A stretch of 64,000 nt of DNA, from NCBI GenBank assembly GCA_017396025.1, contig JAFQNF010000045.1, positions 62,001 through 126,000 of the forward strand, in the 5' to 3' direction. The notes below the pieces were generated by a model. That model was not told where the DNA came from and did no database searches. It saw only the letters and a program-made list of their open reading frames with translations. The stretch comes from a bacterium. GTDB lineage: Bacteria > Cyanobacteriota > Vampirovibrionia > Gastranaerophilales > Gastranaerophilaceae. Shown one piece after another: positions 1 through 8,590 of this stretch. Position numbers and translations under genes: made by a program. Numbering within the stretch: the first letter of the stretch is position 1; every line of letters starts with the position of its first letter.

Positions 1-422
1 AACTCTTCAGCTAAAAACTTATTTAAATCATCTGCAAATTTGAATTCTTCAACAAAAATCCTTTTATTATCAGCAATATCTTTTTGTGACATATGAAAAA
101 ACATAAACTGTGCTTTTTTTGTTTCCACAAAAACTTTTTCAGAAAATTCACTTGAAGAAATTTGTGAACTTAGAAAATCACCTAAAAGAGGAACAAGAAA
201 AGAAACCGGACTCGCATCCATTTTTTCAGAAGCTTTTAACTTTTTTATTTCTTGATTTAAATTTTTTTCACTATCCATTGCATCGCTTTTCTTTATACTT
301 GAACAAAAACAATCTCCGCCACAAGACTGAGAAGCACCAATTTTATTGTAATTTTGGTTTTTTAATTTGTCAATTTTTCTAGAACCAGCAAAGGTTACTG
401 TTGGAATATTTAGAACAAGCAT
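1..422 (-). CDS. Tagged protein of unknown function (3' end beyond window)
   Basis: Reading the minus strand from an ATG at 422-420 gives about 140 codons without a stop to the window edge, so the C-terminus is missing. It starts 2 nt after the rtcB stop codon, so the two genes are probably co-transcribed. The N-terminus begins MLVLNIPTVTFAG, a short version of the F-[G/K/A]-[A/G] tag seen on neighbouring genes (Phe11). A compact cysteine cluster, CGGDCFC, follows at about residues 34-40 and could bind metal or be lipid-modified or oxidised; this is a guess. The remainder is Lys/Glu/Ser-rich and probably helical. I do not recognise a family. Confidence 0.7.
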   Translation of the reverse strand, partial: MLVLNIPTVTFAGSRKIDKLKNQNYNKIGASQSCGGDCFCSSIKKSDAMDSEKNLNQEIKKLKASEKMDASPVSFLVPLLGDFLSSQISSSEFSEKVFVETKKAQFMFFHMSQKDIADNKRIFVEEFKFADDLNKFLAEE

Positions 423-424
423 GA

Positions 425-1639
425 TTAATCCTTATAATTATATACTGGCTTTACCACTTCAATTATATCTGCAGTTTCTGAGATATTTTCGATTATGTCA
501 TCAGCATTCTTATAAGCATCAGGAGCCTCATCCAAGGTATCTGGTCTAACACAGCTAGTATATATTCCATCCATTGAAGACACGAATTTCTCATAAGATA
601 ATGTTTTATGCGCCTCGCCTCTTGCAACTTTACGACCAGCTCCATGTGGTGCAGTATTATTCCATTCCGGATTTCCTTTACCTTTTGCAAGAACAACACC
701 ATCTCTCATATTAAGAGGAATCAAAAGGTCTCTACCTAATTCTGCGGCAATCGCACCTTTTCTAAGAATTCCTTTATCATCAATATAATTATGTACGCTT
801 TCAAAAGAAGATTTTTCTTTCCATCCCATTCTATATAAGATTTCATCTGCAATAACACGACGATTTGCTTTTGCATATTCTTGTGCAATTCTCATATCTT
901 GCATATATTCTTTTAATTCATCACCAGTTAAATATGACAATTCTTTTTTATGATAATGATTTGTATGTCTAGCAATATATTCATGTCTATCTGCGACTTT
1001 TTTGCCAAGTGTCCTTGAGCCAGAGTGAATAATTAAATATTTTTGACCATTTTTATCTGAATCTATTTCTACGAAATGATTACCGCCACCAATTGTTCCT
1101 AAATTTTGAAATTGTTCGTCAGCACTTATATTGTATAGTTTTTTACACAAATTATGTAAATCTTTTTGTAGTGTCTTTGGAACTTTTTTTAATGCTTGAG
1201 GAATTCTTGTTTTTTTGACAGAAGCATATGTTTTCACAACATCATCTAGCTTAGCATAGTCAATATCTTGACCTTGTGTATCAATTTTTACACACAACAT
1301 ACCACAGCCAATGTCCCCACCAATTATGCTTGGAATAACTTTTCCATTTACAACTGGTGCACTAAATCCAACAATAGTATTAGAACTTGGATGTACATCT
1401 GGCATTATTCTTATAGGAGCATCTTTAAATGCTGGATGATTACATAAATCTTTAATCTGGTCCATTGTTTTATAATCCAACATATCTCCAGTATAAATTC
1501 GTGCGCTAGTTTCTTTACCAGAAATAACTGTTGATTTCACATTAGAGTCATTACTTCCAAAATTACATTGTTGTTTTTTTACTTTGTTAGCATATAAATT
1601 ATTTGCATATTTATAATCAGAGAGAGCACTTATTTTCAT
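425..1639 (-). CDS. rtcB: RNA-splicing ligase RtcB, N-terminally tagged
   Basis: RtcB joins RNA 2',3'-cyclic-phosphate or 3'-phosphate ends to 5'-OH ends using GTP and Mn2+. The family motifs are in order: MPDVH (about residues 79-83), GGDIGCGM with metal ligand Cys112, LGTIGGGNHFVE, HSGSR, and PHGAGR with the guanylylated His near the C-terminus. I chose ATG 1639 because AAAGGA lies about 9 nt upstream and because it gives the local tag MKISALS...CNFGS (Phe27); ten in-frame codons lie further upstream without a better site. The product is 404 aa, about family length, with the first ~35 residues unlike ordinary RtcB. It lies 84 bp downstream of prs and may share its transcript. Confidence 0.93.
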   Translation of the reverse strand: MKISALSDYKYANNLYANKVKKQQCNFGSNDSNVKSTVISGKETSARIYTGDMLDYKTMDQIKDLCNHPAFKDAPIRIMPDVHPSSNTIVGFSAPVVNGKVIPSIIGGDIGCGMLCVKIDTQGQDIDYAKLDDVVKTYASVKKTRIPQALKKVPKTLQKDLHNLCKKLYNISADEQFQNLGTIGGGNHFVEIDSDKNGQKYLIIHSGSRTLGKKVADRHEYIARHTNHYHKKELSYLTGDELKEYMQDMRIAQEYAKANRRVIADEILYRMGWKEKSSFESVHNYIDDKGILRKGAIAAELGRDLLIPLNMRDGVVLAKGKGNPEWNNTAPHGAGRKVARGEAHKTLSYEKFVSSMDGIYTSCVRPDTLDEAPDAYKNADDIIENISETADIIEVVKPVYNYKD

Positions 1640-1723
1640 ATAAAAATTCCTTTCATTGTCTCTAAACAATGAAAGAAATTTTTATGTGCGCATTTTAATT
1701 TTTTATATTAACTTTTATTAACA

Positions 1724-2767
1724 TTACGCCGAGATTGATTTCATAGCTTCTGCTATTTGAACAGATAAATCAACTTCTTTAATTTTGTCTATTTTGTTTT
1801 CTTTTTGAGGCATACTGTTTGTTACAATAATCTCTTTTATTGGCGCATCGTTTAATCTTTGCATTGCAGGACCATTAAATAAACCGTGCGCGGCACAAAC
1901 ATAAATGTCTTTCGCTCCGTGTTTTTTCAACATTTTTGACGCCTCTGCAATTGTACCAGCAGTATCAATCATATCGTCAAAAATAATACAATTTTTACCT
2001 TCAACATCACCAATTAAGTCTTCAGCTGTTGCTTGATTATGTGCTGCACGATGTTTATAAATAATAGCCTTATCACAATCTAATGCTTTTGCTAATTTAT
2101 CAACTCTTTTTGTACCACCAAGATCAGGACTTACAACAACTAAATCCTCAATACCTTGTTCTTCAATATAATTTTTCATTAATTCCATTGATTCTAAATG
2201 AGTAATTCTCATATCATTAGAAACAAAACCTTGAATTGCAGTTGCGTGTAAATCAGTGGTAATAATTTCATCAACACCAGAAGCTCTTAATAAATCCATA
2301 TTGACTTTTGCAGCAATGGCTTCACCTGATTCTGTTTTTCTTTCTTGTCTTGCATAATCAAAACTTGGAAGAACAGCAATCACTTTATCAGCACCAGCCC
2401 TTTTAGCAGCATCTGCTTTTAAATATGTTTCCATTAAGTTATCATTAACACTTGCCCCACCAACAGGCATTAAATAAACATCTTTTCCTCTGACAGGTTC
2501 TGCAATGTTTACATAAGTTTCGCCATTTGCAAATCTTTTTACTACTGTTTTTGTTGGTGCAACGCCCAAGTTGCTTTCAATTTTTTTCTCTAATGGAGTT
2601 GGAGTTGAAGATGGAATAATTCCAATTTTATCCGCTAATGAATTTCCGCCCTTAAAGCAAAAAATATCCGCACTCGCTGGGCGTAGTGCGGATATTGAAA
2701 CTTTATTTGCAGACACATTATTCTTCGGATAATTGTAAAACGGCTTTCCTAAAGCTGTAATTCGCAT
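1724..2767 (-). CDS. prs: Ribose-phosphate pyrophosphokinase (PRPP synthetase), N-terminally tagged
   Basis: The enzyme makes PRPP from ribose 5-phosphate and ATP for nucleotide, His and Trp synthesis. Visible motifs are FANGET near residue 79, the flexible loop YARQERK (usual form YARQDRK), DLHATAIQGF, VVSPDLGG, and the PRPP loop FDDMIDTAGT. The family is usually about 315 aa; this protein is 347 aa because of a ~40-residue extension that begins MRITALG and ends in the tag core FCFKGG (Phe38). The start has AAGGATG upstream. A promoter-like TTGTAA-17-TACAAT lies at 2849-2821. The sequence is somewhat divergent (Lys-His-Arg where Lys-Arg-Arg is common), so it could be a specialised second copy. 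Confidence 0.93.
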   Translation of the reverse strand: MRITALGKPFYNYPKNNVSANKVSISALRPASADIFCFKGGNSLADKIGIIPSSTPTPLEKKIESNLGVAPTKTVVKRFANGETYVNIAEPVRGKDVYLMPVGGASVNDNLMETYLKADAAKRAGADKVIAVLPSFDYARQERKTESGEAIAAKVNMDLLRASGVDEIITTDLHATAIQGFVSNDMRITHLESMELMKNYIEEQGIEDLVVVSPDLGGTKRVDKLAKALDCDKAIIYKHRAAHNQATAEDLIGDVEGKNCIIFDDMIDTAGTIAEASKMLKKHGAKDIYVCAAHGLFNGPAMQRLNDAPIKEIIVTNSMPQKENKIDKIKEVDLSVQIAEAMKSISA

Positions 2768-2820
2768 AAATACATCCTTTTCTTTGTTATTAACTAATAC
2801 GCTAGTGTCTCGATAATTCC

Positions 2821-2849
2821 ATTGTATACATGCTTTTTAAAATTTACAA
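2821..2849 (-). promoter_or_regulatory. Promoter-like -35/-10 pair upstream of prs
   Basis: On the minus strand TTGTAA (2849-2844) is followed after exactly 17 nt by TACAAT (2826-2821), a good sigma70-type arrangement 54 nt before the prs start codon. The -35 element is embedded in a TGTAAATTTT box that resembles sequences 60-80 nt upstream of other tagged genes. Confidence 0.5.
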
Positions 2850-2878
2850 GAACATCACAAGAAAATTCATATTTTATG

Positions 2879-4729
2879 CTAATCTAACACTGAGAAATTC
2901 ATTTCATCCATAATATCAATAGCAGATGATAGTACTTTATCAAAATTAATGTTTTCTACAACTGATGTCGAATAATTTGTACCATGCAATCTGTCATATT
3001 CAGACCAGAATATTTGCTGAGTCAAATCTTTCAACATATTATTGTTCATTACAGATCTCATATATTTGCCTTGTGTTGATAACAAGGAATCTAATTTGCC
3101 ATCATCCTTTATATCAAATTCTGGATTTGCTTCAAGTAATATTTGTTTAATATTTTGTTTCTCACTTGATGACATCGGCAATTTATAATGATTATAACGT
3201 CTTTCAATACTCGATAAATCTATTTCTTGTTCTTGTTCGTTAAACAAAGTTCTTACGGATTTGGCAAATGGTTCATTAGAATTCAAAATTGAATCAACTT
3301 CATCATCACCAATAATTCCCTCAACAATTAATTCTTGTAAAAAGGCCAAACTTTGAGCATTGTTATAGTTCGCATATTCAGGAGTTGTAATCAATTGTCT
3401 CATTTTAGTTTTAATACCTTCTGGGAACAAGGCCTTATACTCGGCTGAGGATTCATCCCCTTGTAAAATTGTTAGCTCTTGAGATGAAACACTGTTCAAT
3501 AAGAGATTAGAAAAATCTTTATTTGCAGACTTTGTTTTTATAGCCATAGGATTTGCACGCTCAGCAATTTTTTCAAGCAATTCAATTGCATGAGGATATT
3601 TTTGCTCTACACTTGCTTTATTTAATTGTATATTGTCTCGTATTTCCTGACTTTTTTTGTGAACATCTAAAACATATTCATTAAATTTTTCATCACCGAG
3701 CGCTTTCATACTATCAAATTTTTCCAACGCTATTTTGATTTCTTTTCCAAGTTCTTCCTTATGCAAAGGATATTTAGTCCAAAATCCAAGCATTAAACGT
3801 CGCATTTTAGAATAAAATTGAACATCATAAACATCTAACCCTTCATCCTTTACTGAATAGTTAGGGTTATTAATATTTTCTGTAAGGAAATCAGATAAAT
3901 CAGCTCTAACTTGAGGACAATGATTCCACGCATCCATCATTGATACTCGTGATTTTTCTGAACTCTTTAATAAATTTTGAATTCGTTCATTAATTTCTTC
4001 CGGAGATAGATTAGAAAAATATTTTTTTCTATTAGCAAGGAATGATGGATCACTATTTTGCAAGTCCCTACCATATGTTTGTCCATTAGGAGCTTTAATA
4101 CCTAATGGAATAAAGAAAGTTCTTCTTGCTTCTGTATATGTTCCAAGTTTTTCTTTAAGTTCTTGTGCTTCTGGAGTTATAGCTGCTGCCAAATCTTCCA
4201 TTACACCCTTATAGGATTTTCCCTCTAAATATATTTTTTTCACCAAAAAAGTTGTAATATCTTCATCACAATTTAATGTTTTAATACCTTTTCGTTCTAA
4301 TTGTCGCATTGGTTCAAAAAATCGACTATTTGTTGTTGTTTCAGATAATGTTTTTAAATTCTGAAAATCTTCTTCGTTTGGATATTTTGCTTTTATATCA
4401 GCAACAGTTTTACAATCCTTTAAATCAGCAAAAGCTGAACGTTGAATTATTTTTAAACCCAACTCTGAAAAAGTTGCAAAATCACTATCAGAAAGCAAAC
4501 ATTGTTGATTTTCAATATAATTTCTTACAGTAGTTGGCATTTCTGAATCTTTATGAAGATTATATACTGTATTAAAGTCTCTTGCACCAAACGACACATA
4601 ATAGTTTTGAGGATAAGATGCTGGTAACATTTCTCCTGTCTGCAAACCTTTGTTTGCTACCTTGTTATTTTTTTCAACGGTATTTTTTACGTTATATATA
4701 TTTCCATTTTGAATTTTACTAATTTTCAT
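2879..4729 (-). CDS. Tagged protein of unknown function, 616 aa, helical
   Basis: The start ATG has AAGGA 9 nt upstream and lies 15 bp after the stop of the preceding gene, so both are one transcription unit. The N-terminus is the long form of the tag, MKISKIQN ... YVSFGA (core Phe47). The rest is Lys/Glu/Leu/Asn-rich, predicted largely alpha-helical and soluble, with no transmembrane segment or recognised enzyme motif. The C-terminus contains FWSEYDRLHGTNYS (about residues 577-590), matching FWKNYDNTYSTNYT near the C-terminus of the upstream gene, so the two proteins share a C-terminal module as well as the tag. I cannot assign a function; a structural partner or effector pair is possible. 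Confidence 0.85.
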   Translation of the reverse strand: MKISKIQNGNIYNVKNTVEKNNKVANKGLQTGEMLPASYPQNYYVSFGARDFNTVYNLHKDSEMPTTVRNYIENQQCLLSDSDFATFSELGLKIIQRSAFADLKDCKTVADIKAKYPNEEDFQNLKTLSETTTNSRFFEPMRQLERKGIKTLNCDEDITTFLVKKIYLEGKSYKGVMEDLAAAITPEAQELKEKLGTYTEARRTFFIPLGIKAPNGQTYGRDLQNSDPSFLANRKKYFSNLSPEEINERIQNLLKSSEKSRVSMMDAWNHCPQVRADLSDFLTENINNPNYSVKDEGLDVYDVQFYSKMRRLMLGFWTKYPLHKEELGKEIKIALEKFDSMKALGDEKFNEYVLDVHKKSQEIRDNIQLNKASVEQKYPHAIELLEKIAERANPMAIKTKSANKDFSNLLLNSVSSQELTILQGDESSAEYKALFPEGIKTKMRQLITTPEYANYNNAQSLAFLQELIVEGIIGDDEVDSILNSNEPFAKSVRTLFNEQEQEIDLSSIERRYNHYKLPMSSSEKQNIKQILLEANPEFDIKDDGKLDSLLSTQGKYMRSVMNNNMLKDLTQQIFWSEYDRLHGTNYSTSVVENINFDKVLSSAIDIMDEMNFSVLD

Positions 4730-4744
4730 TTTTACTTCCTTGAC

Positions 4745-7039
4745 TTATAAAGACCAATCAATTTTATCAACAGATTCTAATTTTTTTCTTTGTGTTTCTG
4801 CTGCAACTTTTCTTTGTTGTTCCTCTTCAAATTTTTCTAAAACTTGAACAGTATAATTTGTGCTATAGGTATTATCATAATTTTTCCAAAAAGTTTCTAA
4901 CACAGAAGATTTTAGTTCAGGAACTGTCGTTTCATCAGTCAGTAATTTTAAATAAGAACCTTCCATTGACAAGCTTAATATTAAATTTTGCATTTCTTTC
5001 TTAGGAAAATTTGGAACGAAAGAAAGAAGTTTATCTAAAACCAATCCTGATTCTTTACTATCAATATCTCTAAGAAGAACGTTATATTCACCAAGCTTTT
5101 GTTCCATTTGTTTCATATCAACATCCTTTTCCAATTGAAAATTCATAGGAAAAGCAGTTGCAGTATAAAATTCAAGTTCTTTACTACCAGCTTCCATTTG
5201 TGCATATACATTTTTCAACTGAGAAATTGGCAATGAATAGATTTGAGCAGGTAGCTTTGATGAACTTTTTGATATAGTTTCTAATAATGCAAATCTTGAT
5301 GCATTTTTTAATTTTTTATATTCAGGTGTTTGAGAAATTTTTGAAACAAGTGCATTAACAAAATTTTGCACACCATCTTTTTCTTTTTGAATAGCAACTA
5401 ACGAATCAACATCAAATAAACCATCTATTAATGTCGCCATTTCTGTTTGAACAATTTTAATAGGAAGAGGTGACGTTTTTTCTACAAGTTTTTCTTTAAA
5501 TGGAAGAATTTTCCTTTCTCTCGCACTCATTTGTGGCGTAATTTCTGCTTTTTGAATTGTTTGTGGTTCTTGTGGCGTAATAGAAGGTAAACTTTCGTCA
5601 TTTCCCACTTTTGTTTCTTCTTCAATTGTTGCAACAGCACCCGACTCTTCTTTTGGCTGTGTTTCCACTGTTTTTTGTCCTTTTGAATCAGCATGTCCAA
5701 CTTTTTTATAAAAATCATCAAGTCTTTTTTGTCGCTGTTTTTCAATATCTTCAGGAGAATATGTAATATATGGAATAATTTTTTGATTTACAATTTCTTG
5801 GATTTTTTCAAGATCTTCACCAATATGAACAATTTGTCCACCCATCATAGATAATAAATTATCGTTCATTGTTTTTAATTGCTGATTTGATTTTTCTTCA
5901 AGGTTTGCATCTGAATATTTTTCAATTTGTTTTTTTGCTTCATTAAACTTTCTTTCAACTTTAGAAGTCATTTGTTCAAGCATTTTTGAATCTTTTGCAT
6001 TTAAGCACATACATATTGATGCTTCTGATAAACAATGTTTTATTTCATCAAGCTGAATTTCATAGTTAATAATTGTTTCAGAAGCAGAATTAATTAGAGA
6101 TGAAAGTTTTGAATATAAATCATCTCTATTCGTCAACGCATTAATACAATTTTCTTCAATTACACCAATTGCAGATTTTATGTTTTCAAAGCTAAAATCT
6201 TCTTTCAAATATTCAGCTAATTGCGCCTTTTCATCATCTGATAAATTTTTACCTAAGGACAATTTTTCTTTATATGATTCAACAGTTTCCTTAATAGATT
6301 TTGTTCTTCCCTTTTCAGACTCTATTTGTTCTTCAACATCAGTAAACTCTGATTTTGGAATACTTAGTCCATTTTGTAAACATTCAGATTTTAACTTGCT
6401 AAATTCTGCATGAAGATTAGCAAGATTATTTTCAGCATTAGAAACTTTTACAAGAAATAAACTTATTTGTTTTTTTAAATCATTTAATTTTCTTTCATCT
6501 TGCTTTCCTGTTTTTGCAATTTCATTTGGTTTCGTATCTTCTTGCGATGTTCTTTGAGTTCTTAAACCTAAAGAATATTGATTAACAGATCCTTTTTTTG
6601 GTTTTCTTTTAGTAACTATTTTTTTCCATTTTTCAATTTCTTCAGATGATGGTTCTGTATCAAAAACAATTAACTCACCATTAAACATATCAGCTCTTTT
6701 TATTGCACTAATTAAATCATTAGCAGCACCTGGATCAATAGGATTTTGTCTTTTTATAATAATAGTTTGACCATATGGACCTTCATACTTTATATGCGTA
6801 TTTTCTGATTTCTTTTCAAAACCAAAATATTCGTATATTTTTTCAGCTTCCGCTCTTTTTATACTGTGATTACCTGAAGAATTATATGTCTTATATTCTT
6901 CAATTCTCTTTCCGATATTAACAGAAGCACCAAAAGAAACCGTATCGTTATGTAATGAGTTTATATTTCTGTATTTTAAAGGATTACTATAATTTAATAC
7001 GTTTACTTTTTCATACACAGAATTATTATAAATATTCAT
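4745..7039 (-). CDS. Tagged coiled-coil protein with possible HicA-like N-terminal domain
   Basis: ATG 7039 was preferred over an in-frame ATG 36 nt upstream because AAAGGA sits 7 nt before it and because it starts the tag (MNIYNNSV ... TVSFGA, core Phe36). Product about 764 aa. Residues ~50-105 (IYEYFGFEKK, THIKYEGPYG, PGAANDLISAIKRA) resemble the small HicA mRNA-interferase/dsRBD fold, in which a His in a GSHH-like strand is catalytic; here the order is T-H-I-K-Y. This similarity is by eye and weak. Residues ~190-480 are rich in Glu/Lys heptads, probably coiled coil, followed by a Pro/Thr/Glu linker and a helical C-terminus with FWKNYD...TNYT shared with the next gene. Confidence 0.85.
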   Translation of the reverse strand: MNIYNNSVYEKVNVLNYSNPLKYRNINSLHNDTVSFGASVNIGKRIEEYKTYNSSGNHSIKRAEAEKIYEYFGFEKKSENTHIKYEGPYGQTIIIKRQNPIDPGAANDLISAIKRADMFNGELIVFDTEPSSEEIEKWKKIVTKRKPKKGSVNQYSLGLRTQRTSQEDTKPNEIAKTGKQDERKLNDLKKQISLFLVKVSNAENNLANLHAEFSKLKSECLQNGLSIPKSEFTDVEEQIESEKGRTKSIKETVESYKEKLSLGKNLSDDEKAQLAEYLKEDFSFENIKSAIGVIEENCINALTNRDDLYSKLSSLINSASETIINYEIQLDEIKHCLSEASICMCLNAKDSKMLEQMTSKVERKFNEAKKQIEKYSDANLEEKSNQQLKTMNDNLLSMMGGQIVHIGEDLEKIQEIVNQKIIPYITYSPEDIEKQRQKRLDDFYKKVGHADSKGQKTVETQPKEESGAVATIEEETKVGNDESLPSITPQEPQTIQKAEITPQMSARERKILPFKEKLVEKTSPLPIKIVQTEMATLIDGLFDVDSLVAIQKEKDGVQNFVNALVSKISQTPEYKKLKNASRFALLETISKSSSKLPAQIYSLPISQLKNVYAQMEAGSKELEFYTATAFPMNFQLEKDVDMKQMEQKLGEYNVLLRDIDSKESGLVLDKLLSFVPNFPKKEMQNLILSLSMEGSYLKLLTDETTVPELKSSVLETFWKNYDNTYSTNYTVQVLEKFEEEQQRKVAAETQRKKLESVDKIDWSL

Positions 7040-7162
7040 GAAAAATCCTTTCTTGGAGACAAAAAAAATAAACAAGATTCATATTTTACAAAACAAGGAA
7101 TTTTATTAAGATTTGTTTACAATAGAACAAATCATTTTTTGTTTTGACTTTAAATATTTGCT

Positions 7163-7585
7163 ATGAACAATATCTCTTTCAAAGCAAATCTTGTTGTAGA
7201 CAAGAAATTATATACAAAGATGCCAGAGGGAACACCTGATGGTTTCACTGATAACTTGGTCAAAGAATACAGAAAGTTCATTGACCACGAGGTAATGCAA
7301 AAACTAACTGAAGGTGACACTATAGAATTATACAAAGCACCTTATGCACCAGGCTTTGCGTTAGGACTCAGATTTTCAAGTGACAAACTGAAAAAACCAA
7401 TAGATGGCGGTGTTTATACAAATAAAAAAATTCCCAACGTGCATGTAGGTAGCCTATATTTTCAAACAATGCAATTTATTATTGCAAAGTCAGGAATTGA
7501 AACACGCTACTTTGAAAGAACAGAAGACGCTTTTATAAGAGCCGGAAGAAAAATACTAGACGAAAAGAAAAAAGGTGAACAATAA
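7163..7585 (+). CDS. Small tagged protein of unknown function, 140 aa
   Basis: Begins MNNISFKANLVV, a minimal tag in which the core F-K-A comes directly after the initiator region (Phe6). No clear Shine-Dalgarno site precedes it. The body is a mixed alpha/beta protein with several conserved-looking Gly/Pro segments (MPEGTPDGF, APYAPGFALGLRF) and an ERTEDAFIRAG helix near the end. I do not recognise a family. Its stop is 3 nt before the next ATG, whose product begins almost identically (NNISFKG), so the pair is an operon and probably works together. It is transcribed divergently from the coiled-coil gene. Confidence 0.8.
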   Translation: MNNISFKANLVVDKKLYTKMPEGTPDGFTDNLVKEYRKFIDHEVMQKLTEGDTIELYKAPYAPGFALGLRFSSDKLKKPIDGGVYTNKKIPNVHVGSLYFQTMQFIIAKSGIETRYFERTEDAFIRAGRKILDEKKKGEQ

Positions 7586-7588
7586 ACA

Positions 7589-8563
7589 ATGATGAATAAC
7601 ATTAGTTTCAAAGGTTACGATGCCGCACCATTAAAAAGAATTTATTTAGAAGGAAATACTTGTTCGCCATTTCAAAAAGAAATGCAAAAAGTCGGTAGAC
7701 AAGAAAAAATAGAAATAACACCAATACCAAGTAGAAGACGCTGGATTCAAGACATGAAAACGGTTATTGAAAAAGATAACAAACCATTTATGCTTGCTGA
7801 TACTTGTCCAGATCCTGCTTTTTTTGAACCATTAAAACTAAATCTCGGAATAAACAATGTAGGAACTCATCATTTTCAAGAAGGTGGAAATAGTTTTATT
7901 GGGAAATATCCAAATGGCGAAAAATGGATGATAATTGGTAAAGATGGCGAAAAATACGCGAACAAAACTGCTATAAGCGAAGCCTACGGGATAAAGCAAC
8001 AAAATATCCATTTTATTCCACAACAAGACTATCATCTAGATTTAACAATGCGACCAATAGGATATCCTTATATTCTTGTTGACGACCCCGAATTAACAAA
8101 ACAACACTTAAAAACACTTGAAAAAGAATTTGATTCAACTGAATTTCAGTACATGAAAGAAAACCTAGAAAAAGGAACCCTTGGCTATAGAGGCATGTAC
8201 GATTCTTGTGACACAGTTGTTAAATCACTAGAAAAACTTGGTTTTAAACCAATTAGAATTGCCGGTGTATACAGCAACGAAATAAACTTTATGAATGCAA
8301 TTGTAAACAAACATAATGACGGTAAAATTTCGTATATTACAAACTCATCAAAATGTGATAGTCCACTAAAAAGTAGAATACAAGAATTATTCAATGAAGA
8401 CCTAAAAAAAGCTGTTCCGAATTTAGATAAAGCATACTTTATTGCAGGGGAAAGCCCAGACGGTAATAAAAACATTAATCACTTAATGGATATACTCGGC
8501 AGACATGCCGGCGGACTTCATTGTATGACGATTGAAGAACCAAATTTTAAAATTTGGGCATAA
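7589..8563 (+). CDS. Tagged peptidylarginine/agmatine deiminase-like enzyme
   Basis: The guanidino-modifying enzyme superfamily (agmatine deiminase, bacterial peptidylarginine deiminase, arginine deiminase) uses Asp, Glu, His and Cys on a five-bladed propeller. All appear here in the expected order: RRWIQDM (Asp55), QEGGN (Glu98), YHLDL (His149, Asp151) and GGLHCMT with nucleophile Cys312 near the C-terminus. The length, 324 aa, suits a single catalytic domain without the IgG-like domain of Porphyromonas PPAD. The substrate cannot be told; free agmatine, arginine or protein arginine are possible. N-terminal tag MNNISFKG (Phe7), with no Sec signal. The second of two adjacent ATGs (7592) is an alternative start. 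Confidence 0.75.
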   Translation: MMNNISFKGYDAAPLKRIYLEGNTCSPFQKEMQKVGRQEKIEITPIPSRRRWIQDMKTVIEKDNKPFMLADTCPDPAFFEPLKLNLGINNVGTHHFQEGGNSFIGKYPNGEKWMIIGKDGEKYANKTAISEAYGIKQQNIHFIPQQDYHLDLTMRPIGYPYILVDDPELTKQHLKTLEKEFDSTEFQYMKENLEKGTLGYRGMYDSCDTVVKSLEKLGFKPIRIAGVYSNEINFMNAIVNKHNDGKISYITNSSKCDSPLKSRIQELFNEDLKKAVPNLDKAYFIAGESPDGNKNINHLMDILGRHAGGLHCMTIEEPNFKIWA

Positions 8564-8590
8564 AAAAAGGAGATTTTACTCTCCTTTTTT
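8563..8590. terminator. Bidirectional hairpin terminator
   Basis: AAAAAAGGAG (8563-8572) pairs perfectly with CTCCTTTTTT (8581-8590) around an 8-nt loop, giving a T-tract in either direction. It serves the convergent deiminase-like and ROK-like genes and overlaps the last codons of the latter. Confidence 0.8.

Noticed and set aside
110-549. Plus-strand ORFs of 90 and 60 aa at the left end
   Set aside because: They are antisense to the partial tagged gene and to rtcB, have skewed Phe/Leu/His composition and no ribosome site.
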